From Vulcanimicrobiota bacterium (GTDB lineage Bacteria > Vulcanimicrobiota > Vulcanimicrobiia > Vulcanimicrobiales > Vulcanimicrobiaceae), in the NCBI GenBank assembly GCA_019232905.1, contig JAFANA010000020.1, forward strand, positions 1 to 33,876: a stretch of DNA of 33,876 bases. Reading direction: 5' to 3'. The notes beneath the pieces are model-generated. The model saw only the letters and a list, made by a program, of their open reading frames with translations, was not told the origin of the DNA and made no database searches. Positions within the stretch are counted from its first letter, which is position 1. Each line of letters starts with the position of its first letter. The translations under genes and the position numbers were made by a program. Below, piece by piece: positions 23,261 through 31,771 of this stretch.

Positions 23261-26200
23261 GTGTCCGCAAAAATCAGCGCGATGGTCCGACGTTTGCTTG
23301 CCGTTTCCAGTGTGCTTGCTCTGCTCTTCGTCCTTGTGCCCGGCACCGTGCTGGCGCAGGACGATTCGGGCTCAATTCGCATTGTCGTCAACGACGAGAG
23401 CGGGACCACGCCGCTCGCGCTTGCGCGCGTCGTCCTCGACGGTCCGGTTGTCACGAGCGAACTCACCGGTAAAAAGGGCGAGGTTTACTTTACCGACGTT
23501 CCCGACGGCATCTACCACGCGCGCATCGCCGCTCGCGGTTACCAGACTATTACATCGGCGCCGTTCGAAGTGGTCAACGGCCGGAATGTGACCGTGAACG
23601 TTACGCTTGCGCTCGCGACGAACCTCAAAATCATCGGCTCGGTTACGGCGAAATCGACGGCGTCGATTTCTACGACCTCCATTAACGAAAATTCACCGCA
23701 GCGCAAACTCTCCACCGATCTCTCCGACGCGCTCAACAAACTTTCCGGCGTAACCGTGTCGACTTCCGGCGATGACAGCGATGCGGAACAAACCATTTCG
23801 CTCGAAGGTCACGACCCGACGCAGACGCAGTTGACGCTCGACGGGATTCCGCTCAATGCTCCTGGTCAAGCCGGAAACCTCGGTGGGTTTGCTACCGATC
23901 TTTTCGGCGGTGCGTCGGTACATCAAGGCCCCGGCATCGGCGGTCTCGGCGGCAGCGTCGGATTTTCGACGCTGCAGCCAACGTTGACGTGGCGCTCCGC
24001 GCTTCAACTCGGCGTCGGAAGTAACGGGCGCTACAACTATTCGATGGGCGAGACGGGATCCGAAGGAAAACTCGGCACCGCTCTGCAGGCAACGTACCGC
24101 GAATATCCGAGTCTAGTCGACGGCATGACGTATCTCGACGCGAGCGGCTTAGACTATTCGCACAATGGCGACTCCGGCATTTCCGGCGAACTCGCGCGTT
24201 TCCGCTATCAATTCAGCGATGCCCAGACGCTGACCGGGACGTTCCTCGGATCGAACCGCTCGACGAATCTGGTCTGCCTGCGCATCACGCAAGAGGTTCC
24301 GTGCGGGTACGGTCCCGGCAATACGTCGAGCAGTAACGTCCAGATGTATTCACTTCAGGATAACGCGCTCGTCGGAGAGACGAGTGTCGTAGCCTCGGTT
24401 TATTCGACGGCGTTCTTCAACGTCAACGATCAGCTGAACCGGTACGTCGACGGCGTCGCCCAGCCGATCGGCTACGCGACGAACACCGACAGTCACGGCT
24501 ACACCGTCACGGCGACGCTGCCCGAACGCGAACGTCACACGATTTCGTTTCAAGCATACGGGTCGTGGACCGACCAAACGACGTTGCCGCTGGTCGAGCA
24601 GGCGGAACCGTATTACAACAGCCTGCAGTACTCGAACTACAACGCCTTTCAGCTCACCGACACGATCTATTCGAACGATAAGTTGACGCTTACGGAGTCA
24701 ATCGGCGGCAATCGTTCGACCGGTGGCCTCTCGAGCGGGCTCGGAACCGTCGGTGCAACCTGGAAACCGACGACGCGCGATACTTGGAGCGGCTATGTGT
24801 CGCTCGGCGGTATTGCGCCCACGCTCTCGCGTTCGACCGTGCTGACGGATCCGGCATCGCTGCGTTTCGACTGTAACGGAGACGTGATTTACGGCAATGC
24901 GCCGGGAGATCAGCCGACAGCAAGCTCCTCGTCATCGGAACGCCTGAGTTACACGCGCGCATTCCGCGGCACGTCGCTGACGTTCCAAGTCTATAACCAG
25001 CTCCAAAACGGCACCGTGTTGCCGGTGCAAGTGAACGGGTCCGTGCTGCTCGCCAATGGCACGATTTCGCAGCCGTATCTGGACGCGGTCCAACAGCTTT
25101 ATCAATCGGCCGCGGGATGTTCTGCGAAGACGCCGCTCAGCGCGACCCAGTTGTACTTCACGACGCCCGTCGGCGGCGTCCAGCGCGTCTATCAGGGCGG
25201 ATCCGTCAGCGGATTCGTTTCGCTCGGCAACCTCATCGTTCAGCCGTTCTGGAACGTGAACGTCTCGAAGATCATCTCGAACGATCCGCGTATCGACAAT
25301 CCGTACTCGATTGAAATCTCCGGCAGTCAAGTTCCGAACACGCCGCTGCAGCGCGGCGGCATCGTCCTCGACTATAAATCTCCGCATTCGTCGATCGAAT
25401 GGCTCGCGGACGCAATGTACACGGGCAAAAACAATCCGAACAATCTTCCCGCGTACACGACGTTCGATCTCGGTGCGAGCACTGCATTCGATCGCGGAAC
25501 GCTGACGTTCGCAGTGAGCAACGTCGGCAACATCTACGCAGGCACGTTCGCGAGCCCGCAATATGCCGTTCCGTACACGACACAAAACGGTACGCTCATT
25601 CCGACGATCGCACGTCCGCTCACGCCGCGTACGTATTCTGTGACGTACAACGTGAAGTTCGGAACCGGCGGAGCGAACTTTGGTTCATCACCGATCAACG
25701 TCGGCCGGGCGAGTATCCCGGGTGGACGCGGCGGCGCAGGCGGACCTGGTGGTCCGGGCGGACCTGAAGGTGGTGCCGGTGGACCAGGCGGCGGATTCCG
25801 TTCGATGTTCAGTCCGCTTCCGACGTCGCCGCCGTCGAATCCGCTCGACGTGCAAACCGCGTCGTGTACGGGCGACGCACTTGCTACGTCGCAAAAACTT
25901 TCCTCGGAATTAAAGGCGTACGTCGCGCAAATACAAGCCGCGAAAACGGCGCAAGGGTATCCGGCATCGATGTCGCCGCCGTCGATCGACGGCGCAACGG
26001 TGACGTATCACGGTATGGGGTCGACCTACGCGCTCACGATCGTTCCGCGTTTGCAATCGGCGTCGGGAAACGTGCAACTAGCGTCCGAGATCGTCGCAAA
26101 TGCAGCGAAATCCTCGAACGGACAACAGCAGAACGGACGGAGCGGGGGCGGCGGATTCCGCGCGTTCGTCGGGTGTTTCCCGCTGCACCTTGCAACGAGC

Positions 26201-26722
26201 GACGACATCGCGAGCCGGCATCTCTACACGCAGACGGGCACGTTCCGCGGCTTGCAGTTGACCTTCATGCCGGACGTCGGGCTGTATCTCAATCCGCGTC
26301 CTCAGCAAGCCGGTCAGGAAACTTTCCGCGTCTATGCATTGCCGCAGAAGCCGCCTTCGAATCCGTTTGAAGTGCGTACCGCTGATGCTTGTACGGGGGA
26401 TACACGCAGTTCGGCAACCGAGGCGCTCGGTGAACTCAAAACCTATTTCGCAAATCCCGCAAGCGCGAAAGCCACGCTCTGGACGATTACGCCGCACACG
26501 GCGAAAGGCGGCACGTGGTACGATCTGACCCCGGGCGATCCCGCCATCATCGGTTCGCTCTTGAGTTGCGGACGCATCGCCAACGCAACGCCGCAAGATA
26601 TCGTGTCGAAGGGATGGGACGGCGCCATGCCGCCGCACGTCAATTACGCGGCGCCGTACGGACTCTACATCATTCGTCCCCAGCCGAATCCGGATCAGTC
26701 GCCTCGGCCGAGCGGCCCGTAG
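23261..26722 (+). CDS. TonB-dependent outer-membrane receptor with duplicated C-terminal extension
   Basis: A 1153-residue outer-membrane protein. The signal peptide reads MVRRLLAVSSVLALLFVLVP, then GTVLA; the ATG at 23282 is a good alternative to GTG 23261. A carboxypeptidase-regulatory-like beta domain follows (about 35-120). The plug region (about 140-235) includes LSDALNKLSGVTVST and LTLDGIPLNAPGQAGNLGG. A barrel follows to about residue 815, ending around RPLTPRTYSVTYNVKFG. TonB receptors normally stop there. This one continues with a Gly/Pro-rich linker (about 820-850) and two related domains starting LPTSPPSNPLDVQTASCTGD (853) and LPQKPPSNPFEVRTADACTG (1027). No TonB box could be assigned with certainty. 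Substrate unknown. It lies 35 bases after the histidine kinase gene. Confidence 0.9.
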   Translation: MSAKISAMVRRLLAVSSVLALLFVLVPGTVLAQDDSGSIRIVVNDESGTTPLALARVVLDGPVVTSELTGKKGEVYFTDVPDGIYHARIAARGYQTITSAPFEVVNGRNVTVNVTLALATNLKIIGSVTAKSTASISTTSINENSPQRKLSTDLSDALNKLSGVTVSTSGDDSDAEQTISLEGHDPTQTQLTLDGIPLNAPGQAGNLGGFATDLFGGASVHQGPGIGGLGGSVGFSTLQPTLTWRSALQLGVGSNGRYNYSMGETGSEGKLGTALQATYREYPSLVDGMTYLDASGLDYSHNGDSGISGELARFRYQFSDAQTLTGTFLGSNRSTNLVCLRITQEVPCGYGPGNTSSSNVQMYSLQDNALVGETSVVASVYSTAFFNVNDQLNRYVDGVAQPIGYATNTDSHGYTVTATLPERERHTISFQAYGSWTDQTTLPLVEQAEPYYNSLQYSNYNAFQLTDTIYSNDKLTLTESIGGNRSTGGLSSGLGTVGATWKPTTRDTWSGYVSLGGIAPTLSRSTVLTDPASLRFDCNGDVIYGNAPGDQPTASSSSSERLSYTRAFRGTSLTFQVYNQLQNGTVLPVQVNGSVLLANGTISQPYLDAVQQLYQSAAGCSAKTPLSATQLYFTTPVGGVQRVYQGGSVSGFVSLGNLIVQPFWNVNVSKIISNDPRIDNPYSIEISGSQVPNTPLQRGGIVLDYKSPHSSIEWLADAMYTGKNNPNNLPAYTTFDLGASTAFDRGTLTFAVSNVGNIYAGTFASPQYAVPYTTQNGTLIPTIARPLTPRTYSVTYNVKFGTGGANFGSSPINVGRASIPGGRGGAGGPGGPGGPEGGAGGPGGGFRSMFSPLPTSPPSNPLDVQTASCTGDALATSQKLSSELKAYVAQIQAAKTAQGYPASMSPPSIDGATVTYHGMGSTYALTIVPRLQSASGNVQLASEIVANAAKSSNGQQQNGRSGGGGFRAFVGCFPLHLATSDDIASRHLYTQTGTFRGLQLTFMPDVGLYLNPRPQQAGQETFRVYALPQKPPSNPFEVRTADACTGDTRSSATEALGELKTYFANPASAKATLWTITPHTAKGGTWYDLTPGDPAIIGSLLSCGRIANATPQDIVSKGWDGAMPPHVNYAAPYGLYIIRPQPNPDQSPRPSGP

Positions 26723-27224
26723 CGCGCGCCAGGTCGACCATCTCGCGCATCCGCGGATGGTCGCCGGGAATTGTGGTCACCCACGATTCAAAACGCGGTA
26801 CGCGCTCGCCGAGACGGAACAACAGATACCAGACGTTCATGTCGCCCATGAACGAAAACCGCTTTTTCACGTCCTTGACGATCGCATTGTAGTCGGAGAA
26901 CGACGCGACATACTGATGGAAGTCGCCGTACTCTTTGACGAGGTCGCGCAGCGCCGCGGCATTTTTGATCGTTGCGGCGACTTTGCGGCGCATGCGTAAA
27001 ATGCCAGGTTCCGCGAGAACACGCTCCACGTCGGCGTCGCCGAATTGCGCGACGCGGTTGACGTCGAACCCGTCGAATGCGCGGCGATAGGCGTCCCACG
27101 GTTTCGCGATCTGCGCCCAGCTCACACCCGCTTGAAAGACCGCGCGCGTCATGATTTCGAAGACGTCGGAGAGTTGCGGGTTCTCGACGACTTCCGGCGG
27201 ATCAGGGGGCGTGGCGCGGGGCAT
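26670..27224 (-). CDS. Tag-like (3-methyladenine glycosylase I fold) protein lacking the catalytic Glu
   Basis: A 184-residue protein of the Tag superfamily: LSDVFEIMTRAVFQAGVSWA, then IAKPWDAYRRAFDGFDVNRV, ATIKNAAALRDLVKEYGDF and RFSFMGDMNVWYLL. Against E. coli Tag, whose motif is LEGQQAGLSW, the base-recognising Glu38 is replaced by Ala. The protein contains no Cys at all, so the Tag zinc site is absent. Activity on 3-methyladenine is therefore doubtful. ATG 27224 was preferred over TTG 27233; either start overlaps the M20 gene. The 3' end overlaps the converging TonB receptor gene by 53 bases. Confidence 0.82.
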   Translation of the reverse strand: MPRATPPDPPEVVENPQLSDVFEIMTRAVFQAGVSWAQIAKPWDAYRRAFDGFDVNRVAQFGDADVERVLAEPGILRMRRKVAATIKNAAALRDLVKEYGDFHQYVASFSDYNAIVKDVKKRFSFMGDMNVWYLLFRLGERVPRFESWVTTIPGDHPRMREMVDLARATGRSAEATDPDSAGDE

Positions 27225-28380
27225 CGAGTGCAAGCGCCGTCATCATTGCGACGCCGTTCGGGAGCGCGGATTCATCGAAATCGAAGAGACTCGAGTGGTG
27301 TGGATGGCTCGTTTCGGGCGTGCCGCTCGCGCCGAGCGTGTAGAAACACGCCGGCACGCGCTGAGCGAAGAAGGAGAAGTCTTCGGCACCCATCAGCTGT
27401 GTCGCATCGACGACCATGTGATCGCCGACGGTTTGGGTCGCGAGCGCGCGAGCGTATTGCGTCTGGCCGGCATCGTTTGCCGTGACCGGGTAACGCCACA
27501 GGTACGTATAATCGTATGTTGCGCCTGATGCCTCGCAGCACGCCTTGAGGACGCGTTCGATCCGTCCGGGCATAGCCTCACGCACGTCGTTCGAAAAGGC
27601 GCGAACCGTTCCCAACATGCGGCATTGCCGGGGAATCACGTTATGCGTTGTTCCCGCATGAATCGATCCGATGGTCACGACGGCGGGCTCGAGCGGATCC
27701 ACTTGCCGTGAAACGACTTGCTGAACCGAAGTGATGAACGTCGCCGCCGCGTAGATCGGATCAATTGCGTCGTGCGGTGCGGAGCCGTGCCCGCCGACGC
27801 CCGTGACGTCGATTTCAATGGAATCACTTGATGCATACATCGGCCCTTCGCAGAAACCGAGAGCGCCGGTGCGATACTTCGTCGACAGGTGCAATCCGTA
27901 AGCACGTTCGATCTGAAATCGTTCGAACAGGCCATCCTCGATCATGGCCTTCGCTCCGCCGAGCCCCTCCTCGGCGGGCTGAAAAACGAGGCAAACGGTC
28001 CCGCCAACTTCGTCTTTGCGGTCCGCGATGAGCGCAGCTGCGCCGAGTAACACCGCCACGTGTCCGTCGTGTCCGCATGCGTGCATGCGTCCCTCATGTT
28101 GAGAGCGATACGCGTGCGTGCGTTCCTCGACGATCGGCAGCGCATCCATGTCGGCGCGCAGCATGATCGTGCGTCCGGGTCTACGCCCCCGAATCACGCC
28201 TACGACTCCGGTGCCTCCGATACGCTCGTGCACCTCGAACCCGAGTGCGCGCAGCCGGTCTGCTACGATGCCGGCGGTACGGTGTTCTTGGAAGCCCAAT
28301 TCCGGGTGCATGTGCAAATCACGTCTAATTGAGATGACATCATCGCACAAGCGATCGGGAACAGTGATTGTCGCTGCCAT
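27202..28380 (-). CDS. M20 family amidohydrolase (hippurate/N-acyl-amino-acid hydrolase type)
   Basis: A 392-residue cytoplasmic metallo-amidohydrolase of the M20D group, which cleaves N-acyl amino acids or related amides. Motifs include RRDLHMHPELGFQEH, LRADMDALPIVEE, HACGHDGHVAVLLGAA with metal ligands, VFQPAEEGLGGA with the catalytic and metal Glu, TGVGGHGSAPHDAIDP in the lid domain and LMGAEDFSFFAQ near the end. It is full length and has no signal peptide. It overlaps the Tag-like gene start by 23 bases, so the two are probably translated together. Exact substrate cannot be told. Confidence 0.94.
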   Translation of the reverse strand: MAATITVPDRLCDDVISIRRDLHMHPELGFQEHRTAGIVADRLRALGFEVHERIGGTGVVGVIRGRRPGRTIMLRADMDALPIVEERTHAYRSQHEGRMHACGHDGHVAVLLGAAALIADRKDEVGGTVCLVFQPAEEGLGGAKAMIEDGLFERFQIERAYGLHLSTKYRTGALGFCEGPMYASSDSIEIDVTGVGGHGSAPHDAIDPIYAAATFITSVQQVVSRQVDPLEPAVVTIGSIHAGTTHNVIPRQCRMLGTVRAFSNDVREAMPGRIERVLKACCEASGATYDYTYLWRYPVTANDAGQTQYARALATQTVGDHMVVDATQLMGAEDFSFFAQRVPACFYTLGASGTPETSHPHHSSLFDFDESALPNGVAMMTALALDAPRHAP

Positions 28381-28541
28381 TTGTCAGCGTTCTGCGGCAA
28401 TACATCCAGTTCCGTGTTGGGACTATTGGGCCATCGGTGATATCCGAATCCAGAAGGGACTTTAGTCGCAAGAGTAGGAAAAGGCCGCACACGCTCACAT
28501 GGATTTGCGCTGAACGCGCCGATCCGGGGGGACTGGGGTTC

Positions 28542-28973
28542 ATGACAAAGACAGACATGTTTAGGGAGTACGGTTCGTATCACGCGGACCGTCGCAACCG
28601 TGTTTGTCATGCCTTCGGAATTCCGTTGATCGTGCTGGGGATTATGGGTCTCGGGCACCTCGTTGCCCTCGGCCCGGTCGATCTCGCGGCCTTGGCTGCG
28701 ATTGCCGTCCTCATCTACTACGCCGCCATCGATCTCCGCGGTGCTCTGCTCTCGACAATCGTCTTCGCAATTCTTTATTTGGTCGCGATCCGGTTGCCGT
28801 GGCAGATCAGTTTGGGAGCCTTCGTCCTCGGATGGGTCTTTCAACTCGTCGGCCATCGCTTCGAGGGAACGAAACCGAAATTCTTGGAGAACCTCGTGTA
28901 TCTCCTCATCGGTCCGCTCTACATTCTCGAAGAGACGTTCGACGCCGTGACCGGATCGAAGCGCTTAACTTAA
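28542..28973 (+). CDS. Mpo1-like (DUF962/YGL010w) membrane protein
   Basis: A 143-residue membrane protein of the Mpo1-like family. Yeast Mpo1 is an iron-dependent dioxygenase acting on 2-hydroxy fatty acids. The conserved start, YGSYHADRRNRVCHAFGIPL, carries the two His. Hydrophobic helices follow (IVLGIMGLGHLVAL, ALAAIAVLIYYAAIDL, LLSTIVFAILYLVAI), and the C-terminal signature is FQLVGHRFEGTKPKFLENLV, then GPLYILEETF. A longer in-frame reading to 28368 is not needed; ATG 28542 gives the family length. The 160-base gap shared with the divergent M20 gene should hold both promoters; I could not assign them. Confidence 0.85.
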   Translation: MTKTDMFREYGSYHADRRNRVCHAFGIPLIVLGIMGLGHLVALGPVDLAALAAIAVLIYYAAIDLRGALLSTIVFAILYLVAIRLPWQISLGAFVLGWVFQLVGHRFEGTKPKFLENLVYLLIGPLYILEETFDAVTGSKRLT

Positions 28974-29027
28974 CTTTGCTGACAAGCGTGGTAGGCATCC
29001 ATTTTTCACCTCGGGTTAGGGTCCCAC

Positions 29028-29047
29028 GGTAGCGTTTCCAACGTACC
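29028..29047. repeat. Imperfect inverted repeat upstream of zinc-ribbon gene
   Basis: GGTAGCGTTTCCAACGTACC is an inverted repeat, GGTA-CGTT against AACG-TACC, with one bulged base. It lies about 58 bases before the zinc-ribbon gene in the 131-base gap 28974-29104. It is a possible operator; nothing else was seen in the gap. Confidence 0.3.
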
Positions 29048-29104
29048 AGGCGAGTCGAACCAGTCGTTGACCACCACGTCGTACTTTGAGGAGTTTCTCG
29101 TTTC

Positions 29105-29434
29105 GTGTACGTAGATGAAATGTTGAACTGTGTGGATTGTGGCCGCCAGTTTGTTTTTAGCGCCGGTGAACAAAAGTTCTACGAGCAAAAAGGCTTTCAG
29201 AACAAGCCGAACCGTTGCCCAGACTGCCGCTCTGCGCGCAAAGCCATGCGCGCTTCAAACGGAGGCGGCAACGGCGGCATGGGCATGGGAGAACGCGGGG
29301 GCGGCCGTCCTCGTGAGATGTTCCAAGCGACATGCAGCAACTGCGGCAACGTAGCCGAAGTCCCATTTAACCCGCGTGGCGACAAGCCGGTTTACTGCCG
29401 CGACTGCTTCCAATCTCGGCCGTCGTATCGATAA
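29105..29434 (+). CDS. Small zinc-ribbon protein (two CxxC pairs of zinc ligands, repeated)
   Basis: A 109-residue protein with two zinc ribbons. The first is CVDCGRQFVFSAGEQKFYEQ followed by CPDC, the zf-trcl type. The second is CSNCGNVAEVPFN followed by CRDC. A Gly/Met-rich linker (GGGNGGMGMGERGGGRPR) joins them. The function of this widespread bacterial family is not established; nucleic-acid or protein binding is likely. The start is GTG at 29105, giving MYVDEMLNCVDCG, which fits the usual family N-terminus (Met-Tyr/Phe-x-Asp). A clear terminator follows. Confidence 0.88.
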   Translation: MYVDEMLNCVDCGRQFVFSAGEQKFYEQKGFQNKPNRCPDCRSARKAMRASNGGGNGGMGMGERGGGRPREMFQATCSNCGNVAEVPFNPRGDKPVYCRDCFQSRPSYR

Positions 29435-29456
29435 TTCCCGACATTGACACCGCTGA

Positions 29457-29491
29457 AGAGTCCGCTCAAATAGCGGGCTCTTTTGTTTTTG
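29457..29491 (+). terminator. Terminator after the zinc-ribbon gene
   Basis: AGAGTCCGCT (29457-29466) pairs with AGCGGGCTCT (29472-29481), one G-T wobble, with a CAAAT loop and a TTTTGTTTTT tail. The stem overlaps the last codons of the converging symporter gene. Confidence 0.88.
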
Positions 29492-30902
29492 TGAGGAGCG
29501 AGATCGTGATTGCCAGCGTCACGTTTAGCGTGAGCGCGATGAAGCCCGGGTTGATGCCGAATGGGGCGATGCTGCGGGAGGCGAGGAAGACGGCGAGGGT
29601 GATGCCGGCGATTAGGCCGGTTGCGACGCCGGCGGTTGTCGTTCGGCGCCAGAAGAATCCAAGAAAGAAGGCCGGCGCGAATTGCGTGATTCCGTTGTAG
29701 TAGAGCAGCAGCATCGACACCAGCGTCGTTTTCAGCGCAATCCATAATACCAATGCGCCGAGTCCCAGTGCGGCCACCAGAGTGCGCGTGAGAATGACCC
29801 GGTTGCGATCGGAAAGCGCAATCGAAAAGAGATCGCCGGCGATATTCTTTGCGAGAATACTCGCGGCACTCAGCAGCAGTGCGGTCGAGGGAATGAGCGA
29901 ACACAGCGCGCCCGCGGCACACACGAAGCCGAGGACCCAGGATGGATAGAAGCGCTGCACGACGACGAGAAACGATTGATCCACGGCGGTTCCGGTCAAG
30001 CCCGGTGCGATGAGTAACGCACTGAAACCCGCGAAGAACACGAGCAACATGATGAGCTGGTAAACCGGCAACAACATGGCGTTGCGGCGCAACACCGACG
30101 CGTCTTTCGCGCTGTAGGCCGCAGCCACGGAGTGTGGTCCCATAAAAAATCCGATGCCGGTGAGCAGCACCGTCGACACGTACCATATCGTGCCTTTCGG
30201 CGCCGTTGCGCTACCGAGCACCAGCGCCGAAGGATGCGCGCGCATCATTTGATCGAACATCGTCACGGGCGATCCGAAGAATTGGATCGGAATGGCCAGG
30301 CCGACGAACAACAGCGCACCGATGACCAGTGCGTCTTTGATGATGCTTGCCCATGCGGTACCGCGCAAACCCGTCGCAAAGACGAAGAGCACGATCGCAA
30401 CGAAGCTGATGATCGCGCCGAGTTGCGCGTCGACGCGACCGTAACCGGCGTACGTCAGAAAGATCTGGAGCCCCGAGAGTTGCAGCGTGACATACGGCAG
30501 AATCGAAACGGCATATACCAGGGCCGCGAACGTAGCGAGCGGTTTGTTGCCGTAACGCGCGCTGAAGAAATCAGGCGCCGTCAACAGTCCGCGTTCTTTG
30601 CCGATTTGCCAAATGCGCGGCAGCAGAAAGTATCCGAAGATATAGCCGACGGTACCGTACGCCATGATATAGAACGCGGGAGCGCCGAATCCGTACGTCC
30701 ATCCGGCTGCGCCGAGGAACGTAAAGCTCGTATAGATCTCACCCGCGAGCAGCACCCATAGAAAGACGGCGCCGAATCCGCGCCCGCCGACGATATACTC
30801 TTGCGGCGACATGGCGATGCGCCGAAGACTGAACAGCGCAAAGAGAATCGTTCCGACGACGACCGTGAAGACGATTCCGAGCGAACTAACCGCGTTTACC
30901 AC
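29466..30902 (-). CDS. Sodium:solute symporter (SSS family, monocarboxylate-type)
   Basis: A 478-residue inner-membrane transporter with about 13 hydrophobic segments, beginning AVSSLGIVFTVVVGTILFAL. Family features include SPQEYIVGGRGFGAVFLWVL, then LLAGEIYTSFTFLGAAGWTY, GLLTAPDFFSARYGNKPLA and the central GLRGTAWASIIKDALV. These resemble the MctP/ActP-like uptake systems for lactate, pyruvate or acetate. The substrate is inferred. An open frame continues up to 31694 but runs antisense to the methyltransferase gene, so I take GTG 30902, which overlaps the DUF3311 stop by 7 bases. The DUF3311 protein is its usual small partner. Confidence 0.93.
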   Translation of the reverse strand: MVNAVSSLGIVFTVVVGTILFALFSLRRIAMSPQEYIVGGRGFGAVFLWVLLAGEIYTSFTFLGAAGWTYGFGAPAFYIMAYGTVGYIFGYFLLPRIWQIGKERGLLTAPDFFSARYGNKPLATFAALVYAVSILPYVTLQLSGLQIFLTYAGYGRVDAQLGAIISFVAIVLFVFATGLRGTAWASIIKDALVIGALLFVGLAIPIQFFGSPVTMFDQMMRAHPSALVLGSATAPKGTIWYVSTVLLTGIGFFMGPHSVAAAYSAKDASVLRRNAMLLPVYQLIMLLVFFAGFSALLIAPGLTGTAVDQSFLVVVQRFYPSWVLGFVCAAGALCSLIPSTALLLSAASILAKNIAGDLFSIALSDRNRVILTRTLVAALGLGALVLWIALKTTLVSMLLLYYNGITQFAPAFFLGFFWRRTTTAGVATGLIAGITLAVFLASRSIAPFGINPGFIALTLNVTLAITISLLTKTKEPAI

Positions 30903-31084
30903 CGGTGGTCCACGCGTCCGAGCCCCCACACGAACGCCGGTGTCACGATCACCCAGAACGCAATCCACGCGAGAAGAAGCGGTAAGCCGAAAATGCGCGG
31001 TTCCGCGCGATTCACGAACGGGACGGCAATCGTCAAGGCGACGATTGGAATGCCTGCTAAGAGGAATCGCATCCGTGCATGCAT
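30896..31084 (-). CDS. DUF3311 small membrane protein, symporter partner
   Basis: A protein of about 62 residues with two membrane helices: FLLAGIPIVALTIAVPFVNR, then EPRIFGLPLLLAWIAFWVIV. The NRAEPRIFGLPL segment between them is typical of DUF3311, a family encoded just upstream of SSS symporters and probably a small subunit. Three Met could start it (31099, 31084, 31072); 31084 has AGGG 8 bases before it. Its end overlaps the symporter start, so the two are coupled. It is divergent from the methyltransferase gene at 31101. Confidence 0.87.
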   Translation of the reverse strand: MHARMRFLLAGIPIVALTIAVPFVNRAEPRIFGLPLLLAWIAFWVIVTPAFVWGLGRVDHRW

Positions 31085-31100
31085 CAGTGTATCCCTCATT

Positions 31101-31760
31101 ATGACGGCGAGAAGCGCGTTCCTCGACGAGCGCGTCCAAGAATATATCGTCGAAGCAACCGTCGACGAACACCCGGTGCTGGCGCGCCTTCGCGCGGAGA
31201 CGGCGCCGATGCCCGGCGCCGGGATGCAAATCGGCGCGGATCAGGGGCGCTTCATGCAGTTCCTTGCGCAGACGATCGGCGCGCGCCGGTACGTGGAAGT
31301 CGGCGTGTTCACCGGATACAGTTCGCTCGCGATGGCGCTCGCACTTCCGGCGGACGGCAAGATCCTCGCGTGCGACATCAATGAATCGTATACGGCGATC
31401 GCGCGACGGTACTGGCGCGAAGCGGGCGTCGAAGCGAAAATCGACTTGCGAGTCGGGCCTGCGGTGCAGACGCTCGACGAGGCATTGCGCTCGGAGCCGG
31501 AGAGTTACGATCTTGCGTTCATCGACGCGGATAAGGAAAGCGTCGATGCGTATTACGAACGCTGCCTCGGGTTGCTGCGAACCGGCGGCATCATCATGAT
31601 CGATAACGTGCTGTGGAGCGGGCGTGTCGCGGATCCGTCGGAAAACGACGAGGACACGACGGCACTGCGAGCGATCAATGCGAAGGCGTCCCACGATTCG
31701 CGCGTCGATGCGGTGCTGCTCTCGATCGGCGACGGGCTGTTGCTCGCGCGCAAGCGATAG
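31101..31760 (+). CDS. SAM-dependent O-methyltransferase (caffeoyl-CoA OMT-like)
   Basis: A 219-residue class I methyltransferase of the O-methyltransferase family 3. Motif I is YVEVGVFTGYSSLAMA, followed by ILACDINESYTAIARRYWRE. The metal-binding acidic set is FIDADKESVDAYYERCL, then GGIIMIDNVLWSG. Length is normal. The ATG lies only 16 bases from the probable divergent DUF3311 start, and I see no Shine-Dalgarno, so a leaderless message is possible. The acceptor substrate is unknown (often a catechol). Confidence 0.92.
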   Translation: MTARSAFLDERVQEYIVEATVDEHPVLARLRAETAPMPGAGMQIGADQGRFMQFLAQTIGARRYVEVGVFTGYSSLAMALALPADGKILACDINESYTAIARRYWREAGVEAKIDLRVGPAVQTLDEALRSEPESYDLAFIDADKESVDAYYERCLGLLRTGGIIMIDNVLWSGRVADPSENDEDTTALRAINAKASHDSRVDAVLLSIGDGLLLARKR

Positions 31761-31771
31761 GGCGTTCGAAA

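Noticed and set aside
25680-25913. Gly/Pro-rich segment considered as a DNA repeat array or CRISPR-like element
   Set aside because: The repetition is short, imperfect and in frame, and is explained by the Gly-rich protein linker.
30903-31694. Long N-terminal extension of the symporter frame up to 31694
   Set aside because: It runs antisense to the methyltransferase and through the DUF3311 gene; the transporter fold begins at GTG 30902.
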